From NCBI GenBank assembly GCA_020344415.1, contig CP070825.1, positions 1,534,591 to 1,598,590 of the forward strand: a stretch of 64,000 bases of DNA, written 5' to 3'. Position numbers and translations under genes: made by a program. Source of the stretch: Candidatus Aminicenantota bacterium (GTDB lineage Bacteria; Acidobacteriota; Aminicenantia; Aminicenantales; Aminicenantaceae). Position 1 is the stretch's first letter, and each line of letters opens with the position of its first letter. This document shows positions 26,015 to 33,358 of this stretch, piece by piece. The notes under the pieces are model-generated. The model made no database searches. It saw nothing but the letters and a program-made list of their open reading frames with translations, and was not told where the DNA came from.

Positions 26015-27067
26015 CTAAACCGTTATTAATTTCTTGATTGTATCTTCCCAAGTCAGACGAGAAATAAATTCATAAGCTTTTTTCCCCATTCTCTCTGCAA
26101 GGTCTTTTTCCTCAGCCAATTGGTCTATTTTTTCAGCGATTTTCTTCGGATCTGGATCGAGTATGAAGCCCGTCTTGCCGTCGTTCACAAGTTCAGCAGG
26201 TCCTCCGGAGTCCGATGTTGTGATCACAGTTTTCTGAGAGGCGAACGCTTCCCCTGTAATCAGGCCATAGTCTTCTCTGAGAGGGCTGAAAAAGACGGCA
26301 AGGCAGCGAGCGTAGTGGCTGAGAATTACCTCTTCATCTTTTGAACCTTGCAGAGAAACTCTGGCCTCAAGATTGTTTTCTTTGATTTTTTGAGATAGAT
26401 TCTGTAGTTCAGGACCCTCGCCGATAATAACCGCCTTTAATTCTTTGTTTTGGACATGCTTGAATGCATCGACAAGCAGGTCTAGTCTTTTGAGCTTTTG
26501 GAGCCTGGAGATGGAGAAGACATAATTTTGATATGAGTCAGTTTTGTAGTTTCTTTGAGGAGGAGGAGGATAGAGAACTTCTGATTGGATGTTTCCCCAT
26601 TTTCTCAATCTTTCCTGGATTGTTTTCGATTGAGCAAATAATTTTGTTACATTGTGTTTGAGTAGATGAGTATCGAAGATGTGGATCATCCTTTTCCTTA
26701 GAATTTCTTTAATTTTCGTCTTTAAACCGAGTTGAGCATAGAATGCGTCCCATAAGTCATAATATTCCCTCATGCGGTGGTTGAGCCAACAGGTATGGGA
26801 AGGATGCTTAACGGCAAAGCTGGGAAACCGGAAGGATATGACTTGATGGATTTTCCTGCCTAAGCCATCTTCCTTAACATCAGTAAGCCGTGTGGCAAGA
26901 TAAGCCGGAAACTGCCGCCCGAATCTATTCTGAGGTGTCAGTATTAAATCGGCTTCACAGCCAAATTCCTTGAGTGCCTGGACAGTGCTGCGAGCTATTA
27001 TAAGATGTCCACCTTCAACAAAGGGAACATCTGAAGTAACAACAACAACCCTTCTGTGGTTTTCCAT
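26015..27067 (-). CDS. Glycosyltransferase family 4 protein
   Basis: A 350-residue GT-B enzyme. The N-half has a Rossmann-like fold with a glycine-rich loop (VVTSDVPFVEGGH). The C-half contains SISRLQKLKRLDLLVDAF, AVIIGEGPE and the E-x7-E donor-site block FSPLREDYGLITGEAF. It transfers a sugar from a nucleotide sugar, probably for a glycan or envelope polysaccharide. No complete glycan cluster surrounds it, so acceptor and sugar are unknown. Confidence 0.85.
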   Translation of the reverse strand: MENHRRVVVVTSDVPFVEGGHLIIARSTVQALKEFGCEADLILTPQNRFGRQFPAYLATRLTDVKEDGLGRKIHQVISFRFPSFAVKHPSHTCWLNHRMREYYDLWDAFYAQLGLKTKIKEILRKRMIHIFDTHLLKHNVTKLFAQSKTIQERLRKWGNIQSEVLYPPPPQRNYKTDSYQNYVFSISRLQKLKRLDLLVDAFKHVQNKELKAVIIGEGPELQNLSQKIKENNLEARVSLQGSKDEEVILSHYARCLAVFFSPLREDYGLITGEAFASQKTVITTSDSGGPAELVNDGKTGFILDPDPKKIAEKIDQLAEEKDLAERMGKKAYEFISRLTWEDTIKKLITV

Positions 27068-27123
27068 TCTTGCTCTTATTTTATTTTTTATTCAAAAATA
27101 TGCAAACTCTAATCAAAAAAACT

Positions 27124-28341
27124 TTATAATTCGGCCTTTTCTGAGTTTCTTTCGATGATAAAAGGTCGAAAATCGGAAGGATTTCGAGAGATGACAAAAG
27201 CTTCGCTGAGCTCCCTGTCTATCCAGGAGCGGTCCTTAATATTGTCAAAATATGCCTCACTCAGCACATCATCTTTTTCTACCCAATCGCCGATTTTTTT
27301 ATGGATTAAAAAGCCAGATCCATGATCAACCGGACAGGCTGACTTTTTACTAAAGATTCCCAATTCTTTTCCCACAGAATGGATTTGGTCGATTTTAATA
27401 TTTTGAACGTATCCCTTCTTTTGAGAGGCTATTTCTATTCTTTCGTTTGCTATAGGAAGTATAGAATAATCATCGATGATTCGGGCGTTTCCTTTCTGCG
27501 CTTCGATGATTTCTTTGAACTTTTCGAGAGCTTCTCCGTTGACTATTTTGCTTTTTAGATATTTTTTCGCTTCTGTTCTGTTGGAAACATTTTCAGTTAA
27601 GAGGAGCATTTCTGTTCCAAATTCTAATACGATTTTTAAGACGTCTAACGGGCCATTTCCCTTGAGTATTTCAAGAACCTCTATGAGTTCGAGAGAATTT
27701 CCGATAGCTTGACCAAGAGGCTGATCCATATTGCTGAGAATATAGGAAAAATGAATGTTCATTTGAAGGCAAATTTTCTTCAGAGATTTAGCCATATTTC
27801 TTGCATTCTGAACATTTTTTATGAAAGCTCCATCGCAAATCTTAATATCGAATACGGCTCCTTTCAACTCGCTTATCAGGATGATGGCAGTAATCGCGCA
27901 TAATAATTTTTTTGAGTCTTTCAAAGGGACGATATCTTCGGAAGGATAGATTTTTTTGAAAAAAGAACGGATTGGTTCGGGCACAGATAGGACAGCAGCG
28001 CCTGTCTTGGAGAGCTGGCTTTTGATTTCTTCTGGATTGAATAGCGTCTGAAGACCTGGGATGGATTTGAGTTTTGCCAGGGCGCTATTATTTGCAATGA
28101 TTTCATGCTCTGAGAATTTGGGTGCAGTAATTCCTGTGGAAGCTATAAGAGGGACAAGGATTAGAGAGACCTTATCAGCGGAGCCTTCTGTTGAAAAACC
28201 AGTTATTTTAGGAGCGTCTATTTCGTGAAGAGCAATTCTCTTTTTCAATGCAAACAGGCTTTCGATGAAGGACCTTTTCCCATCGACATCTGCTCTTTTA
28301 GGGAGCAATTCCTCCAAAAAAGCTCGTGCTTCCTCGCTCAT
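27124..28341 (-). CDS. Thymidine/pyrimidine-nucleoside phosphorylase homologue, degenerate active site
   Basis: A 405-residue protein with the overall order of the phosphorylase family: glycine-rich GFSTEGSADKVSL, LKSIPG, FDIKICDGAFIKN and the well-kept SNMDQPLGQAIGNSLE. K75 and S77 of the KMSGRG-type phosphate loop remain, but the following GLGHTGGT is replaced by HEIIANNSA. The Arg-Asp (RDVTAT) and S-IL-SKK substrate residues appear as K141-D and I-IL-ISE. By eye it has lost much of the catalytic set and may be a pseudoenzyme or have a new substrate. It lies between a glycosyltransferase and an ACT protein. Confidence 0.7.
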   Translation of the reverse strand: MSEEARAFLEELLPKRADVDGKRSFIESLFALKKRIALHEIDAPKITGFSTEGSADKVSLILVPLIASTGITAPKFSEHEIIANNSALAKLKSIPGLQTLFNPEEIKSQLSKTGAAVLSVPEPIRSFFKKIYPSEDIVPLKDSKKLLCAITAIILISELKGAVFDIKICDGAFIKNVQNARNMAKSLKKICLQMNIHFSYILSNMDQPLGQAIGNSLELIEVLEILKGNGPLDVLKIVLEFGTEMLLLTENVSNRTEAKKYLKSKIVNGEALEKFKEIIEAQKGNARIIDDYSILPIANERIEIASQKKGYVQNIKIDQIHSVGKELGIFSKKSACPVDHGSGFLIHKKIGDWVEKDDVLSEAYFDNIKDRSWIDRELSEAFVISRNPSDFRPFIIERNSEKAEL

Positions 28342-28389
28342 TTAGACTCGTGAGATATGCAACAGGATAAGGAAGGGATATAGATTAGA

Positions 28390-28785
28390 TTAACCCAAAG
28401 TTTCTACTGCTTTTTTGTTATTATCCGTTTTAAACACTAATAGGGCTTTGCCAATGCCTGCAGAAGTCCCGTAACAATAATCAATGTCAATATAAGCATT
28501 GCCGAGTAGAGCGCCTATTTCAGCTCCAGCACCGATGCGATCGTCAATTTCGACAGCCACTACTTCATTGGTTTTAACTTTATACCCTAACGTTTTAAGG
28601 GCCTTTTCAGCTTTTTTATTGTCTGAGGTGATAAGAAGAAAAGTCCCTTTATCTTTTTCAGAATATGCACAAAGTGCTTTTAGATTCACCCCCTTATTGG
28701 CTAGTGTCCCCAACACCCGGCCTAAAATGCCAGGCTCATTTGGCGTAATAACGTGAAGTTCAGTTTCCAGTCTTACGTTGTGCAC
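28390..28785 (-). CDS. ACT-domain protein (tandem ACT)
   Basis: A 131-residue protein with an ACT fold: ELHVITPNEPGILGRVLGTLANKGVNLKAL at the N-terminus, and a second ACT-like half from about residue 70 (VVAVEIDDRIGAGAEIGALLGNAYIDIDYCY). Such stand-alone ACT proteins sense amino acids. It starts with GTG after an AGGAGG site behind a clear promoter. The target is not apparent. Confidence 0.8.
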   Translation of the reverse strand: MHNVRLETELHVITPNEPGILGRVLGTLANKGVNLKALCAYSEKDKGTFLLITSDNKKAEKALKTLGYKVKTNEVVAVEIDDRIGAGAEIGALLGNAYIDIDYCYGTSAGIGKALLVFKTDNNKKAVETLG

Positions 28786-28811
28786 TTTCTTTCCTCCTTT
28801 ATTGAACCTGC

Positions 28812-28841
28812 ATTATACCAAAAGCAAGGTTTTAAACACAA
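28812..28841 (-). promoter_or_regulatory. Promoter for the ACT-domain gene
   Basis: Minus-strand TATAAT (28812-28817) with TTGTGT (28836-28841), 18-base spacer; the -10 is preceded by TTGG. Confidence 0.6.
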
Positions 28842-28887
28842 AGGAAAGATGAAAAAAAAGATGCTTCCATGAGGAATAAGAAAAAAG

Positions 28888-28915
28888 TTGTATTTTATAG
28901 GGGAATTCTTATAAT
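28888..28915 (+). promoter_or_regulatory. Promoter for the class I amidotransferase
   Basis: TTGTAT (28888-28893), 16 bases, TATAAT (28910-28915), 46 bases before the ATG. Confidence 0.5.
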
Positions 28916-28961
28916 TTTATGATTAAGAAGTTGACAGATTCTGTGAATTAGAGGAGCTGAG

Positions 28962-29660
28962 ATGAATGAGAATAAAGTTAAAGTGGCTATCATAGATAAT
29001 TCTATTGATTCATCAGTATATAATCCTATAGAACATTGGAAGGATTATCTGAAAGTCGAATGGGATTCCTTTAAAGCTACACAGAGCCTTTTCCCAGATA
29101 TTAAAAATGGCTATACTCATTTACTGTTGACAGGCTCTGAGGCTTCTATCTTAGAAAGGGAAAATTGGGTATATGAAGAGGTCGAGGTTATTCAGGAAGC
29201 TGTGGAAAAGGGGCTGCCTATCTTAGGCAGTTGCTATGGGCATCAGCTTCTAGCTTTCGCGCTGGCCGGCCCTTCTCATCTGCGTAGATGTATTCCTCCA
29301 GAAGTGGGTTGGATTCCCATTCAGATCAAAGAGGAAAGCCAACTTTTAGGAAAGAAGAGATGCGCATTCTCCTTTTCTCTTCATTTTGATGAAGTGGTGA
29401 ATCTGGATGATTCTTTCCTTGTTATTGCGTCCTCGGAGCACTGTGAGATTCAGGCCTTTCAGTTCAAAAAGAAACCGTTCTGGGGAATTCAGATTCATCC
29501 TGAGATAGACGTTTCTTCAGCAACCGAGCTTTTGAGAAAGCTCGCATCTCTAGGTTTGGAGACCTCATCTTTTTATGAAGAAGCTATGGAGTCTAGGCCA
29601 CAGGATTCCGGGCTTATCCATGATATCGTTCGTAATTTCATTAAATCAGAAAGGAGGTAA
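28962..29660 (+). CDS. Class I glutamine amidotransferase-like protein
   Basis: A 232-residue single-domain GATase1 protein with a full triad: C91 in GSCYGHQLL, H179 and E181 in IQIHPEID. It should hydrolyse glutamine or a gamma-glutamyl compound. No synthetase partner is adjacent, so it may resemble GMP-synthase-like amidotransferases or gamma-glutamyl hydrolases of unknown substrate. The ATG follows GAGGAGCTGAG. Confidence 0.82.
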   Translation: MNENKVKVAIIDNSIDSSVYNPIEHWKDYLKVEWDSFKATQSLFPDIKNGYTHLLLTGSEASILERENWVYEEVEVIQEAVEKGLPILGSCYGHQLLAFALAGPSHLRRCIPPEVGWIPIQIKEESQLLGKKRCAFSFSLHFDEVVNLDDSFLVIASSEHCEIQAFQFKKKPFWGIQIHPEIDVSSATELLRKLASLGLETSSFYEEAMESRPQDSGLIHDIVRNFIKSERR

Positions 29661-29766
29661 GCTCTTTTTTCTGGAAAACCTCTCTTTTTCCGCGCAAAAG
29701 GCTGTCCACAAGCCCGCCTGATAGCCTCATGGACATATCAAAGAAATAGATGGTTTCAGTTTTCCC

Positions 29767-29795
29767 TTGACAAATATAGGTCTTTTTATTTTATT
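29767..29795 (+). promoter_or_regulatory. Possible promoter for the PKD-domain protein
   Basis: TTGACA at 29767-29772 with an AT-rich TTTATT about 17 bases downstream. The -10 is weak. Confidence 0.35.
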
Positions 29796-29863
29796 CTATT
29801 AATATAAAAGGATAAATTCCCGCTAAAAATTTGTGAAAAATTTTCAGCCGGAAGGAGGAAGGC

Positions 29864-31312
29864 ATGAAAGGTAAAAAAATCGTATTCATTCTAATTGGAG
29901 CTTTGATTCTCTTTTCTTTAAGTTCCTTTGCTGAGACAAAGAAACTGAAACGAATAGGACTCTACACTCTAGTCCGAATAAAAGGTGAAGTTCCCACTGC
30001 AGAGGTTATGAAAATCCTTCTTGATAAATACACAGGAGACATCAAGTATGGATTTGACTTAGCTGGATATGGAGAATTATTTCTTCCTTTTTTAGAGCAG
30101 ATAAAAACAGCATCCTTTAAGGAAAAGCTTTTACCCCCTGGGGATAAATTAATGTGGATGCTCTTTCGCTCTAGGGGAAGAGTAAAAGTGGTGGAAGATC
30201 TTGAATGGGCAGGCAAAGCACCTCTTCCGGTTTTCTCTTTTATAGTAAAGAAAGACTATAAACATTATGAGCTCGTCATGCCGAGACCTTGTGGTAACAT
30301 ATCCCTTCGCAAGGTTGAAGAAGTCATACCAGATGCAATCTGTGCCATTAAAGTCTCACCGGCCAAAGCAAATATAAATGATCCCATATCTGTAGATATG
30401 AGCGGCTCACAACATGCTAAGACCATGGAAGTGGAAATCTTTGATTCAAGCAGTACAAAAATTTCTACAAAGAAACTCACTTCTGATTCCCCTAAATGGC
30501 AAACAAGTCTAAGCAAACCCGGCGATTATACGTTCAAAGCGAAGGCCTTTAATGTTAAAGGAAAATCCTCTGAAAATCCTTGTGACGCAAAAACGCACAT
30601 AAATTTTCCTCCTTTATGCAAATTGGAATGCGTTTCATGTGAGGAATATATCGGAAGTCCCATTACCTTTGATGCTTCAGGTTCTACTGACCCAGATGGA
30701 GAGGTCAGAAAAACAGAGTTTGAGATTGCAGATGAAGCTGGGAACATTATTGATAAATTCACTGATACCGAAATGCCTTTCGCATGGGAAAAAGTTTTTG
30801 AAAAATCCGGTGTTTATGCTGTGACAGCTATTGTGACCGATGATTTTGGGGCCATATCAGATCCAGCCAGAATTGAAGCGGTCGTGAAAGAGAAATCAGT
30901 TTATTTCTTAATTGAAGCAGGCCCATTACTTGCCCGAGGTAGCCATGGCTTGTACGGAGCTGGGAGGATAGGCTTGGTACTCAAGATTGTTTCCAACAAA
31001 TTTGATTTTGTCCTCTCTGGAGGAGGTGCGGTTGCTTTTAACGGCGAACCATGGAAATCATTCTTCATGGCCAACGCGCTTTTCAACCTCCATGCTGGTC
31101 CAGTTTTCATAGGCGCTGGAGCAGGGCTCACAACGAAAGTCAAGGAGAACAGGAATGCGGATGGCGAGCTCGTCGGCAATGTTGGATTCGACTTCCTCAA
31201 TAACTATAAATCAATAGGCTCAATATTCTTTGAGGCAAGAGCTCCGATCGGGAAAGGGCGCAACTTCTCAAAACACCACAAGTTAATGTTTGGATTTAGG
31301 TATATATTCTAG
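29864..31312 (+). CDS. Secreted PKD-domain protein with C-terminal outer-membrane barrel
   Basis: A 482-residue protein with a signal peptide (hydrophobic 6-23, then SFAET). A novel N-terminal region (25-165) precedes two PKD/Ig-like domains (about 165-250 and 255-345; the second contains FDASGSTDPDGEVRKTEF). The last 130 residues are amphipathic strands ending in RYIF, which fits an outer-membrane barrel. It would expose or hold PKD domains in the periplasm. It has its own likely promoter and a strong terminator. The function is unknown. Confidence 0.75.
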   Translation: MKGKKIVFILIGALILFSLSSFAETKKLKRIGLYTLVRIKGEVPTAEVMKILLDKYTGDIKYGFDLAGYGELFLPFLEQIKTASFKEKLLPPGDKLMWMLFRSRGRVKVVEDLEWAGKAPLPVFSFIVKKDYKHYELVMPRPCGNISLRKVEEVIPDAICAIKVSPAKANINDPISVDMSGSQHAKTMEVEIFDSSSTKISTKKLTSDSPKWQTSLSKPGDYTFKAKAFNVKGKSSENPCDAKTHINFPPLCKLECVSCEEYIGSPITFDASGSTDPDGEVRKTEFEIADEAGNIIDKFTDTEMPFAWEKVFEKSGVYAVTAIVTDDFGAISDPARIEAVVKEKSVYFLIEAGPLLARGSHGLYGAGRIGLVLKIVSNKFDFVLSGGGAVAFNGEPWKSFFMANALFNLHAGPVFIGAGAGLTTKVKENRNADGELVGNVGFDFLNNYKSIGSIFFEARAPIGKGRNFSKHHKLMFGFRYIF

Positions 31313-31342
31313 TTGCGAGTAGGCATCGGTTTGACGAGGAAG

Positions 31343-31373
31343 AGGCCAGGGAACGATTCCCTGGCCTTTTTTA
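31343..31373 (+). terminator. Rho-independent terminator after the PKD-barrel gene
   Basis: AGGCCAGGGAA (31343-31353) and TTCCCTGGCCT (31357-31367) form a perfect 11-bp stem with a 3-base loop, followed by a T-rich run. Confidence 0.92.
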
Positions 31374-31374
31374 T

Positions 31375-31419
31375 TAACCTGGATTATTCAAAATCATTTT
31401 TTATGAATAATTCAGGTTG
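31375..31419. repeat. Dispersed palindromic repeat, complete copy
   Basis: Arms AACCTGGATTATTCAAAA and TTTTATGAATAATTCAGGTT are inverted about a short loop. It lies immediately after the terminator of the PKD gene. Confidence 0.8.
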
Positions 31420-31468
31420 ATTTCAGTAAAGAATAAAAAAAGGTAATTTTTCCATAAAAAAATGTAAA

Positions 31469-32329
31469 ATGAAAATAGCAATTATTGGAGCTGATGGTCA
31501 ACTGGGGTCTGATCTGGTTAAAACTCTTAGAACAGACAGGGTCTTTCCGCTCTACTATCCAAATTTTGATATCACTAAACCTGAAATAACAAAAAAAGAA
31601 CTTTCGAAACTTGCCCCTGAAATTGTTATCAACACCGCAGCCTACAATAAGGTCGATAAAAGTGAAGATAACCCTTATGAAACTCTCTTACTCAATTCCA
31701 TAGCTGTCAAGGACCTCGCCTCAATCTGTCGTGATCTTGGTTATGTTTTGGTTCATTTCAGTTCCGACTATGTCTTTGATGGGCGTAAAGGGGATCCTTA
31801 TGTGGAGGAAGATTGCCCAAATCCTTTAAGCGTTTATGCTGTCTCTAAATTGGCAGGTGAATATTTTGTAGGCAATATCATGGAGAATTATTTCCTTATC
31901 AGGACATGCGGTCTATTTGGGGAAGCTGGCTGTTGGGGAAAGGGCTATAATTTTGTCGATGTCATGATAAATCTGGAAAAACAGGGCAAGCCCATAAAAG
32001 TTATTAATGACCAGTGGGTAACTCCTACATCTACAGCAGAACTAGCGATAAGAATCAGTGAGCTTATCAGAACAAAGCATTATGGTCTTTATCATCTAAC
32101 GAATGAAGGTCAATGCACGTGGCATGAGTTTGCGAGTGCAATCTTTTCAATGACTGGGAAAAAACCAGATGTTACACCTGTAGATTCAGAGACTTATGGA
32201 GCTAAGGCCCGGCGTCCTTCCTACTCAGTGTTAGAGAACAAAAAAGCCAAAGAGATTGGCCTAACCGAATTCTCACATTGGAAAGAGGCGCTTAAAGATT
32301 ATTTGATTAGAAAAGGATACACTAAATAA
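31469..32329 (+). CDS. rfbD: dTDP-4-dehydrorhamnose reductase (RmlD)
   Basis: A 286-residue extended SDR that reduces dTDP-4-dehydrorhamnose to dTDP-L-rhamnose. It shows IIGADGQLGSDL, INTAAYNKVDKSE, HFSSDYVFDG and the catalytic YAVSK. The C-terminal ARRPSYSVLEN block is characteristic of RmlD. RmlA, B and C are not in the window. A repeat half-copy follows. Confidence 0.92.
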   Translation: MKIAIIGADGQLGSDLVKTLRTDRVFPLYYPNFDITKPEITKKELSKLAPEIVINTAAYNKVDKSEDNPYETLLLNSIAVKDLASICRDLGYVLVHFSSDYVFDGRKGDPYVEEDCPNPLSVYAVSKLAGEYFVGNIMENYFLIRTCGLFGEAGCWGKGYNFVDVMINLEKQGKPIKVINDQWVTPTSTAELAIRISELIRTKHYGLYHLTNEGQCTWHEFASAIFSMTGKKPDVTPVDSETYGAKARRPSYSVLENKKAKEIGLTEFSHWKEALKDYLIRKGYTK

Positions 32330-32334
32330 GCTAC

Positions 32335-32363
32335 TCTGGATTATTCATAAAAAATGCCGATAC
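32335..32363. repeat. Half copy of the dispersed palindromic repeat
   Basis: CTCTGGATTATTCATAAAAA followed by AATGCCGAT matches the left arm and inner part of the element at 13437. No right arm is visible. Confidence 0.6.
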
Positions 32364-32473
32364 AGTTACCTATTATTAATGATATAAACTTATTAGCCGC
32401 ACTTGATATTTCAGAGTGCCGGACCCTTTATTCGATTTCTATAAGATGATCTTTATCAAGATTTGACGGTGCG

Positions 32474-32764
32474 TTACTCGAGGAGCTTTCCGAGTTTTGA
32501 GATTTCTTCATTGTAATATTTTCTGTATAGAATTTCCCACTCTCGACTTCCTTCTTCTATAGATTTTCTTTGAGTTTGGATTTTTTGAATTGCTTTTTTA
32601 TCTATTAAATCATACAACTTCAATTCTTCCTCAATGCTTTTTACTATGGAGAGTCTTATTTCATTGGGCTCATCAAGGAATTCGACTTGGTCATTTTCAA
32701 ATAGATTATCGAGAATCTTGCGAGCCAAGAAATTTACTTTTTCTCTGGATAATCTAGTGCTCAT
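32474..32764 (-). CDS. DUF507-family protein, second paralogue
   Basis: A 96-residue, highly charged helical protein beginning MSTRLSREKVNFLARKILD. It is a diverged paralogue of the gene just upstream, whose stop overlaps its ATG by 4 bases. DUF507 pairs of this kind occur in several anaerobic lineages. The function is unknown. No membrane or signal segment is seen. Confidence 0.75.
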   Translation of the reverse strand: MSTRLSREKVNFLARKILDNLFENDQVEFLDEPNEIRLSIVKSIEEELKLYDLIDKKAIQKIQTQRKSIEEGSREWEILYRKYYNEEISKLGKLLE

Positions 32765-33039
32765 AATACAATGTTCCTTTCTTTTGCCAGCTTTGTCTTG
32801 ATCATCCTGAACATTGTCTGGTATTCGATATTTTCTTTTCGGATCTTTTCCATATGTTGACTGAGGATTTCTCTTACTTCCTGGTCCAACTTATCCTCTT
32901 TTTGAAACTCGTCAGTGATAAGGTCTATGATCTCCTCGATCAGTTTGTTCTTATTGTCGGCGATTATTTTTTCCTCTTTGATCAGATTTCGCACTGCTAG
33001 GAATGCCATATGCTCTATTTGATTCTTACTAAATCTCAT
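32761..33039 (-). CDS. DUF507-family protein, first paralogue
   Basis: A 92-residue helical protein, MRFSKNQIEHMAFLAVRN at the start and a KEEKIIADNKNKLIEEI stretch. I place the start at ATG 33039, because the longer open frame to 33204 runs back into the inverted-repeat element at 33089-33222 and those residues are unlike DUF507. Translation is coupled to the downstream paralogue (ATGA overlap). Confidence 0.78.
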   Translation of the reverse strand: MRFSKNQIEHMAFLAVRNLIKEEKIIADNKNKLIEEIIDLITDEFQKEDKLDQEVREILSQHMEKIRKENIEYQTMFRMIKTKLAKERNIVL

Positions 33040-33088
33040 TTCTGAATTAAGATACAATACCTTGCATGAAAATTCAAGGATATTATGC

Positions 33089-33222
33089 GGGGGCAGGTCT
33101 TGTTTTTTGCCTTTTTCATGTCGTAATGTTCTTTGACACCTATCCTTATTCGAAAAAGAAGCCAAAGAACAAGAAATGATGGCTTTTTGCTTAAAAAGAG
33201 GCAAAAAACAAGACCTGCCCCC
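33089..33222. mobile_element. Miniature inverted-repeat element, GGGGGCAGGTC type
   Basis: The left arm at 33089-33116 begins GGGGGCAGGTCTTGTTTTTT and the right arm at 33193-33222 is its inverse, nearly perfect over about 27 bases with one 2-base insertion. The 134-bp element has no intact ORF. It lies upstream of the DUF507 pair and has supplied a false N-terminal extension to the first one. Confidence 0.75.
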
Positions 33223-33262
33223 ATTTAATTAGAGGGCTATTTTGGACTTGTTAGGAGATCTT

Positions 33263-33358
33263 TTACTTTTGTTTATGCTTTAAGATGAGCGTATAAATGA
33301 AACCGCCCAAGCAAAGAGCAAAGATAAAAACCATGAAAAGGATAGCCTCAAGAGTCAT
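33263..33358 (-). CDS. MetS-like NSS transporter small subunit
   Basis: A 31-residue membrane peptide, MTLEAILFMVFIFALCLGGF followed by IYTLILKHKQK. It starts inside the end of the NSS transporter gene: ATG 33358 overlaps its TGA stop by 11 bases, giving coupled translation. In Corynebacterium the tiny MetS subunit is needed with MetP for methionine and alanine uptake, and many bacterial NSS genes carry such a partner. One membrane helix plus a basic tail fits that class. Confidence 0.8.
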   Translation of the reverse strand: MTLEAILFMVFIFALCLGGFIYTLILKHKQK

